A stretch of DNA of 64,000 bases, taken from DATAZK01 sp965199805 (lineage in GTDB: Bacteria; Actinomycetota; Actinomycetes; Frankiales; Frankiaceae). The notes under the pieces were generated by a model. The model was not told where the DNA came from. It did not search any database and saw only the letters and a list, made by a program, of their open reading frames with translations. A program made the position numbers and the translations under genes. The DNA is taken from positions 248,001 to 312,000 of the forward strand of contig CBDATO010000003.1 of the NCBI GenBank assembly GCA_965199805.1. Reading direction: 5' to 3'. Positions 59,042-64,000 of this stretch are shown here, piece after piece (the first letter of the stretch is position 1; the number at the start of each line of letters is the position of its first letter).

Positions 59042-59271
59042 CCCTTCAGGCTGTAGGAAGGTGAACGGCCAGGCAGCTGAATAGCGTGTGATCTGGCTTG
59101 CAGAAAGTCCGGCGTGTGGTCTCGACCGGGCTCATCGTCACCGTGCCTGCGCCCCGTATGGCGAGAGGAAGCGTCCCTCTCCGGAGCTGGCCGAGTCACG
59201 GAGAGGAACGTCCCACGCTTTCTATGTCCGGACGGGAGGGTGACTAATCCCACGCCACCCCGCCGCCGGGG
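59042..59271. other. Intergenic region with repeats, palindrome and terminator
   Basis: The largest gap of the window (230 bases) is upstream of the secreted-protein gene on the minus strand. It holds a direct repeat of GAGAGGAA(G)CGTCCC at 59163-59177 and 59201-59214, the 8-bp palindrome GTCCGGAC (59226-59233), and a hairpin CCCCG-CCGC-CGGGG (59258-59271) directly after the glycosylphosphotransferase stop that could terminate that gene. The repeat may be an operator for the secreted protein. Confidence 0.45.
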
Positions 59272-60795
59272 TCAGAAGGCCCCGCGGCTTTTCAGGACGG
59301 CAGCCGGGGTGTGCGCCAGGATCCGCAGGTCCCACCAGAGCGACCAGGAGCTGACGTACACCGTGTCGAGGTGGCGCAGGTCCTCGTAGCTCAGCTCGGA
59401 CCGTCCGCTGACCTGCCACAGACCGGTCATGCCGGGCAGCACCTCGTAGCGCCGCGCAGCGGAACCGTCGATCTGGGCGGCCTCGGACGGCACGAACGGC
59501 CGCGGCCCGACCAGCGACATGTCGCCCTTGAGCACGTTGAAGAGCTGGGGGAGCTCGTCGATGCTCGTCTTGCGCAGGAAGGCACCGACCTTCGTGATGC
59601 GTGGGTCGGCCTGCATCTTGAAGAGCGGCCCGTCGACCTCGTTGGTCTCCATCAGGTCGGCGCGCACCTCCTCGGCGTTGGTGCGCATGCTGCGGAACTT
59701 GTAGATGTGGAAGATCTGGCCGCGCCGGCCCCACCGCGGCTGCCGGAAGAAGACCGGGCCGGGGGAGGTGGCCTTGATGGCGATCGCAGCGGGGATGAAG
59801 ATCGGCGCGAGGCACAGCAGGATGATCGACGACAGGATCAGGTCGAGCGTGCGCTTGGTGGCCCGGGCCGACGTCGACAGCTGTGCCGGCGCGACGTGCA
59901 GCAGCGGGATGCCGTAGATCTCCTCGAGCGCCGAACGCCACGAGAGCATCTCGAACATGCGGGGCACCACGGAGACGCCGACCCGACCACGCAGCTCGCG
60001 CAGGTTGGACAGGGTCTCGGTGGACGGGGTCCGGGAGAACGCGACCAGCACCTGATCGACCCGGTGCTCGTCGACCAGCGCGACGAGGTTGCTGCTCGGG
60101 CCGAGCACGTCCTCGCCGGGGGCCGGGTCGTCGTCCGCGAGACCGACGACCTCGATCGACTCGACGCGTGACAGCCGGTCGCCGACCCGCTTGGCGACCT
60201 TGCCGGAGCCGACGATCAGCACCCGGGTGGATTGGGCCCGGCCCGGCAGCGGGATCGCCTTGGCGATGCGCCGGCTGATGGGCACCAGGATGACGCTGGG
60301 CGCGAGGATCGCGAGCGCGGCACCCAGCGAGATGTGCTCGCCGAAGAGGTTCGCGAGCCCGATGAGCAGCAGGGTGCCGGTGGGGAAGCCGAAGACGACG
60401 GCGCGCGACCCGGAGCCGGACTTCGGGAGCAGCTGCTGGCGTTCGCTGCGGTAGGCGCCGTGCACCAGCAGGACGATCAGGGTCGTGACGGCGGCGAGCG
60501 TGCCGACCGCCATCTGCGCATCCGTGGCGCGGGCGTTCAGCGTGCCGAACGAACGGGCGAGCGCGATGCCGGCGAGCGCCGAAAGCGAGGCGGCGATGAG
60601 GTCCGAGACGACCAGCGCAGCCCGTTCGACGATCGCCCCGCGCCGCCGAGCGGGCTCGTGGGTCTCGCCGAGCGCCTTGACGACGGCATCCGCAACCGGA
60701 TCGGAGTCCGCCGCCGCCCGCGAGTTCGGCAGGGCGGGCGGCAGGGAGTCGCGAGGCGCGCCCTCGAAAAGACGCGGCTCAGTAAAGACCTTCAT
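59272..60795 (-). CDS. Exopolysaccharide biosynthesis polyprenyl glycosylphosphotransferase
   Basis: 507 residues from ATG at 60795; GGGGGAG is only 1-2 bases upstream, so a start further upstream is possible. Four N-terminal membrane segments (about residues 55-180) are followed by a nucleotide-binding CoA-binding-like domain (STRVLIVGSGKVAKRVGDRL). A fifth segment (LILSSIILLCLAPIFIPAAIA) leads into the sugar-1-phosphate transferase domain with KFRSMRTNAEE, RKTSIDELPQLFNVLKGDMSLVGPRPF and GMTGLWQVSGRSEL. It starts exopolysaccharide repeat-unit synthesis by moving a hexose-phosphate to undecaprenyl phosphate. No glycosyltransferase cluster is next to it. Confidence 0.93.
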   Translation of the reverse strand: MKVFTEPRLFEGAPRDSLPPALPNSRAAADSDPVADAVVKALGETHEPARRRGAIVERAALVVSDLIAASLSALAGIALARSFGTLNARATDAQMAVGTLAAVTTLIVLLVHGAYRSERQQLLPKSGSGSRAVVFGFPTGTLLLIGLANLFGEHISLGAALAILAPSVILVPISRRIAKAIPLPGRAQSTRVLIVGSGKVAKRVGDRLSRVESIEVVGLADDDPAPGEDVLGPSSNLVALVDEHRVDQVLVAFSRTPSTETLSNLRELRGRVGVSVVPRMFEMLSWRSALEEIYGIPLLHVAPAQLSTSARATKRTLDLILSSIILLCLAPIFIPAAIAIKATSPGPVFFRQPRWGRRGQIFHIYKFRSMRTNAEEVRADLMETNEVDGPLFKMQADPRITKVGAFLRKTSIDELPQLFNVLKGDMSLVGPRPFVPSEAAQIDGSAARRYEVLPGMTGLWQVSGRSELSYEDLRHLDTVYVSSWSLWWDLRILAHTPAAVLKSRGAF

Positions 60796-60981
60796 TCTCC
60801 CCCGTCTCGCCTCAGGACCAGTTGGGTCATCGGCTCCTACGCGTGAAACCTTGACCCGCCCGTCCTCCGGTCCTCCCACGGTCTGAGAACCCACCTCACA
60901 AGCTTTTCGACGTCGATGACCGACTCCCTGTCCCCAACGTGTCATTGGGTGACAGTGCGTGCATGGATGGTGACCGGCGAG

Positions 60982-62475
60982 TCATGCTTCGGCTACCGAA
61001 ACACCCACCGACCGGTCCCGACCGGCATCCGGCGCAGCCCCGGAATGGTCCGATGTCAGCCGCGCGACCGCCCGCATCTTGTTGAGCGCATCCAGAGCGG
61101 CCACCTTGTACGTCTCGCTGAGGGTCGGGTAGTTGAAGACCGCGTCGACGAGGTAGTCGATCGTGCCTCCGGTCGCCATGATCGCCTGGCCGATGTGCAC
61201 GAGCTCGGTGGCGTTCGTGCCAAACAGGTGCACGCCCAGCAGCTTGCGGGTCTCCGGCGAGACCAGCAGCTTGAGCATCCCGTACGAGTCACCGACGATC
61301 GCCCCGCGGGCGAGCTCCCGGTAGCGCGAGATGCCCACCTCGTACGGCACCGCCGACTCGGTCAGCTGGCTCTCCGTACGGCCGACGTACGAGATCTCCG
61401 GGATCGTGTAGATCCCGATCGGCTGCAGCTCGGTGGACAGCTGGGTGACGGGTTCGCCGAAGGCGGCGTGGGCGGCGAGCCGGCCCTGCTCCATCGAGGT
61501 GGAGGCGAGGGCGGGGAAGCCGATGACGTCGCCTACCGCATAGATGTGCGGCACCGCGGTGCGGTAGCAGTCGTCGACGGCGATCCGTCCGCGGTCGTCG
61601 GCCGACAGACCGGCCTTCTCGAGGTCCAGCGCCTCGGTGACCCCCTGGCGGCCGGCGGAGTACATCACCAGCTCGGCCGGGATGCGCTTGCCGCTTCTCA
61701 GGGTGGTGAGCGCGCCGGTGTCGGTGAGCTGCACGGAGTCGACGGTCTCGTCGAAGCGGAAGCTCACCGACAGGTCGCGCAGGTGGAACTTGAGCGCCTC
61801 CACGACCTCCGAGTCGGCGAAGTCGATCATGCTCGGCCGGCGTTCGACCACGGTGACGCGGGTGCCGAGCGCGGCGAACATGGAGGCGTACTCGATCCCG
61901 ATGATCCCGGCGCCGACGACGACCATCGAGCCGGGCAGCTGCTCGAGGCCGAGGATCCCGTCCGAGTCGACGACCCGCCGCCCGTCGAACTCGATCTCCG
62001 CCGGGCGCGCCGGCCGCGTGCCGGTAGCGAGCACGATCTGCTCCGCGGTGACCTGGACCTCCTGGTCGGTCGCCGGGTCGGTCACCAGCATCGTGTGCGG
62101 GTCGAGGAACGAGGCGGTGCCCTGCAGGAGGCGCACGTGGTTGCGGTGCAGCTGGGTGCGTACGACGTCCGCCTCGCGGGCGATGACGTGCTCGGTGCGC
62201 GCCGTCAGGTCGGACATCGTGATGTCGTCCTTGACCTGGTAGCTGGCGCCGTACAGCTCGCGCTGATTCATCCCCGTGAGGTAGATGACGGCTTCGCGCA
62301 ACGTCTTCGACGGGATGGTGCCCGTGTTGACGCACACACCGCCGACCATGCCCTTGCGGTCGACCACGGCCACGCTCCGGCCCAGCTTGGACGCGGCGAT
62401 CGCCGCCCGCTGACCACCCGGGCCGCTGCCGACCACGAGCAGGTCGTAGTCATGAGCCGTTCTCGGTGGTGTCAC
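60982..62475 (-). CDS. sthA: Si-specific NAD(P)+ transhydrogenase
   Basis: 497 residues from GTG at 62475. The soluble flavoprotein balances NADPH and NADH. FAD-binding GSGPGGQRAAIAASKLG (residues 14-30), NAD(P)-binding VVGAGIIGIEYASMFAALG, and the late FAD motif YAVGDVIGFPALASTSMEQGR are visible. The region CVNTGTIPSKTLRE has only one of the two redox cysteines of related disulfide reductases, as in SthA. The dimer motif GIYTIPEISYVG is present. An extended C-terminal tail of about 25 residues is unusual. It is divergent from ligC. Confidence 0.94.
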   Translation of the reverse strand: MTPPRTAHDYDLLVVGSGPGGQRAAIAASKLGRSVAVVDRKGMVGGVCVNTGTIPSKTLREAVIYLTGMNQRELYGASYQVKDDITMSDLTARTEHVIAREADVVRTQLHRNHVRLLQGTASFLDPHTMLVTDPATDQEVQVTAEQIVLATGTRPARPAEIEFDGRRVVDSDGILGLEQLPGSMVVVGAGIIGIEYASMFAALGTRVTVVERRPSMIDFADSEVVEALKFHLRDLSVSFRFDETVDSVQLTDTGALTTLRSGKRIPAELVMYSAGRQGVTEALDLEKAGLSADDRGRIAVDDCYRTAVPHIYAVGDVIGFPALASTSMEQGRLAAHAAFGEPVTQLSTELQPIGIYTIPEISYVGRTESQLTESAVPYEVGISRYRELARGAIVGDSYGMLKLLVSPETRKLLGVHLFGTNATELVHIGQAIMATGGTIDYLVDAVFNYPTLSETYKVAALDALNKMRAVARLTSDHSGAAPDAGRDRSVGVSVAEA

Positions 62476-62547
62476 GCGTGGCCTCTCGATCGGTTGCTGT
62501 CGGCCATTGTCCCCGGTGTTGTCGGTGGGAACGGCCAAGATGGGGGC

Positions 62548-63618
62548 ATGCAGCTGCCCGTCATGCCGCCGGTCGCCCCCATGCTCGCCAAGTCCGTCGC
62601 GGCCATCCCCGCGGGAGCGCATTACGAACCGAAGTGGGACGGCTTCCGCTCCATCATCTTCCGTGACGGTGACGACGTGGAGATCGGCAGCCGTAACGAG
62701 AAGCCGATGACGCGGTACTTCCCCGAGGTCGTCGAGGCGGTGAAGGCCCAGCTTCCCGAGCGGTGCGTGGTCGACGGCGAGATCGTCATCGCCACCGGCG
62801 ACGGGCTGGACTTCGAGGCCCTGCAGCAGCGCATCCACCCGGCCGCCTCGCGGGTGAAGCTGCTCGCGGCGCAGACGCCCGCGTCCTTCATCGCCTTCGA
62901 CCTGCTGGCGCTGGGGGACGACGACCTGACGGGGCTGCCGTTCGAGGAGCGCCGCCGCCGGCTCGAGGAGGCCATGCGTACGAGCGCCGCTCCCGTGCAC
63001 CTGACCCCGGCCACCACCGACCCGGCCGTCGCAGAGCAGTGGTTCACCATCTTCGAGGGCGCCGGGCTCGACGGCGTGATGGCGAAGCCGCTGCAGGGCA
63101 CCTACCAGCCCGACAAGCGCGTCATGTTCAAGATCAAGCACGTCCGCACCGCGGACTGCGTCGTCGCCGGATACAGGGTGCACAAGAGCGGCGCCGACGC
63201 GGTGGGCTCGCTGCTGCTCGGCCTCTACGGGGACGACGGCACGATCGCCTCCGTGGGCGTGATCGGGGCCTTCCCCATGGCGCGCCGCCGGGAGCTGATG
63301 ACCGAGCTCGCGCCGCTGGTGACGACGTTCGATGATCACCCTTGGGCATGGGCGGCACAAGAAGCTGGGACCCGGACGCCGCAGGAGGGCGCCGGATCGC
63401 GTTGGAACGCCGGCAAGGACCTGTCGTTCGTGCCGCTGCGCCCGGAGCTCGTCGTCGAGGTGCGTTACGACCACATGGAGGGCCGCCGCTTCCGGCACAC
63501 CACCCAGTTCGAGCGGTGGCGGCCCGACCGCGAGCCGCAGTCATGCACCTACGAGCAGCTGGAACGCCCGGTGCCCTTCGCGCTCGGCGACATCGTGCCC
63601 GGTCTCGGACCCGCCTGA
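62548..63618 (+). CDS. ligC: ATP-dependent DNA ligase, LigC type
   Basis: 356 residues from ATG at 62548. The adenylation Lys is Lys29 in YEPKWDGFRSIIF, followed by GSRNEKPMTRYFPEVV (motif Ia region), CVVDGEIVI (motif III), SFIAFDLLAL (IIIa), EGAGLDGVMAKPL (IV) and VMFKIKHVRTADCVV (V). The C-terminal OB domain runs from about residue 220. The length is typical of stand-alone LigC. In mycobacteria LigC works with LigD-type polymerases in repair, and such a polymerase is encoded at 57155. It is 72 bases from sthA (divergent) and 4 bases upstream of zapE. Confidence 0.94.
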   Translation: MQLPVMPPVAPMLAKSVAAIPAGAHYEPKWDGFRSIIFRDGDDVEIGSRNEKPMTRYFPEVVEAVKAQLPERCVVDGEIVIATGDGLDFEALQQRIHPAASRVKLLAAQTPASFIAFDLLALGDDDLTGLPFEERRRRLEEAMRTSAAPVHLTPATTDPAVAEQWFTIFEGAGLDGVMAKPLQGTYQPDKRVMFKIKHVRTADCVVAGYRVHKSGADAVGSLLLGLYGDDGTIASVGVIGAFPMARRRELMTELAPLVTTFDDHPWAWAAQEAGTRTPQEGAGSRWNAGKDLSFVPLRPELVVEVRYDHMEGRRFRHTTQFERWRPDREPQSCTYEQLERPVPFALGDIVPGLGPA

Positions 63619-63622
63619 GCCG

Positions 63623-64000
63623 GTGGCGTCGCTCGCCGAGCGCCGGCCGGAGCTGGATGCCGCCGACCTGATCGCGGGTCTGGTCCCGCCGCCCCTGTTC
63701 GCCGCCGCGGACTTCCGCGGCTACCGTCCCGACCCCGGCTTCCCGTCGCAGCAGGACGCCAGCTCGGCCGCGGCCCGGTTCGCCTCGGCGGCCGCGGAGC
63801 GGCCGACGCGTCCGCGGCTCCTCGGTCGCAAGCGGCCGTCGTCGCCACCTGGCCTGTACCTGGACGGAGGCTTCGGGGTCGGCAAGACCCACCTGCTCGC
63901 CGCGCTCTGGCACGCCGCACCGGGTCCGAAGGCGTACGCCACCTTCGTCGAGCTCACCTCGGCGACCGGGGTGCTCGGGATGAACGCCATGGTGGAGGCG
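63623..64000 (+). CDS. zapE: Cell division protein ZapE / AFG1-like ATPase (3' end outside the window)
   Basis: The first 126 residues from GTG at 63623. LVPPPLFAAADFRGYRPDPGFPSQQDA and the Walker A loop LYLDGGFGVGKTHLLAALW (about residues 82-100), followed by YATFVELTSATGVLGM, are those of the actinobacterial AFG1/ZapE ATPase. In other bacteria this acts on FtsZ rings or on protein quality control. Walker B and the C-terminal part are outside the window. It follows ligC with a 4-base gap. Confidence 0.92.
   Translation, partial: MASLAERRPELDAADLIAGLVPPPLFAAADFRGYRPDPGFPSQQDASSAAARFASAAAERPTRPRLLGRKRPSSPPGLYLDGGFGVGKTHLLAALWHAAPGPKAYATFVELTSATGVLGMNAMVEA

Overview
The window is very GC-rich (roughly 70 percent or more), almost fully coding, and full of GTG starts and 4-base stop/start overlaps. 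Its housekeeping genes are actinobacterial in type: the dut-DUF3710-OB-fold-DUF3159 order, divergent glgA/glgC, separate LigC-type ligase and LigD-type polymerase genes, and an actinobacterial ZapE. I infer a filamentous actinomycete, possibly Micromonosporaceae, but nothing here fixes the genus. About 65 genes are described, two of them cut by the window edges. No intergenic gap exceeds about 230 bases. I saw no tRNA, rRNA, CRISPR array, insertion sequence or prophage.

Bases 1-44.6 kb are dominated by acyl-CoA metabolism. There are six acyl-CoA dehydrogenases, four AMP-forming acyl-CoA ligases (one resembling FadD3, the steroid CD-ring ligase), four crotonase-fold proteins, a double-hotdog MaoC-type dehydratase, a CaiB/BaiF CoA-transferase, two SDRs, an aldehyde dehydrogenase, two LLM-class flavin oxidoreductases, a cyclase-family hydrolase, and KstR-like TetR and GntR regulators. 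No thiolase is present, so any beta-oxidation is completed elsewhere. A tightly coupled operon runs from 7210 to 14417. Several members have lost the textbook catalytic residues of their folds: an isochorismatase-like protein, an amidohydrolase-like protein, a half-length TPP-enzyme-like protein, and two tandem crotonases with His at both Glu positions. I take these as signs of specialised or non-catalytic roles in an undescribed pathway.

Interleaved with these are a fused PabB-PabC, an orphan selA, an ECF sigma factor with a SnoaL-like tail coupled to an epimerase, and glgA/glgC. The triad at 41462-44552 (phosphotransferase, SDR, ACAD10/11-like dehydrogenase) looks like a 4-hydroxyacyl-CoA phosphorylation module. 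Just before it, between convergent genes, lies a 160-170 bp dyad-symmetric element with four copies of an 18-mer; this is the most striking non-coding feature.

Bases 44.7-64 kb are mostly housekeeping: a PTP-like phosphatase, acnA, an inositol-monophosphatase-family enzyme, a lipoprotein, a gamma carbonic anhydrase, an aldehyde dehydrogenase plus amidase, DUF4235, a lysine-rich TUDOR protein, dut, DUF3710, an OB-fold protein, DUF3159, a LigD-type polymerase, a secreted protein of apparently lower GC, a polyprenyl glycosylphosphotransferase, sthA, ligC, and the start of zapE.
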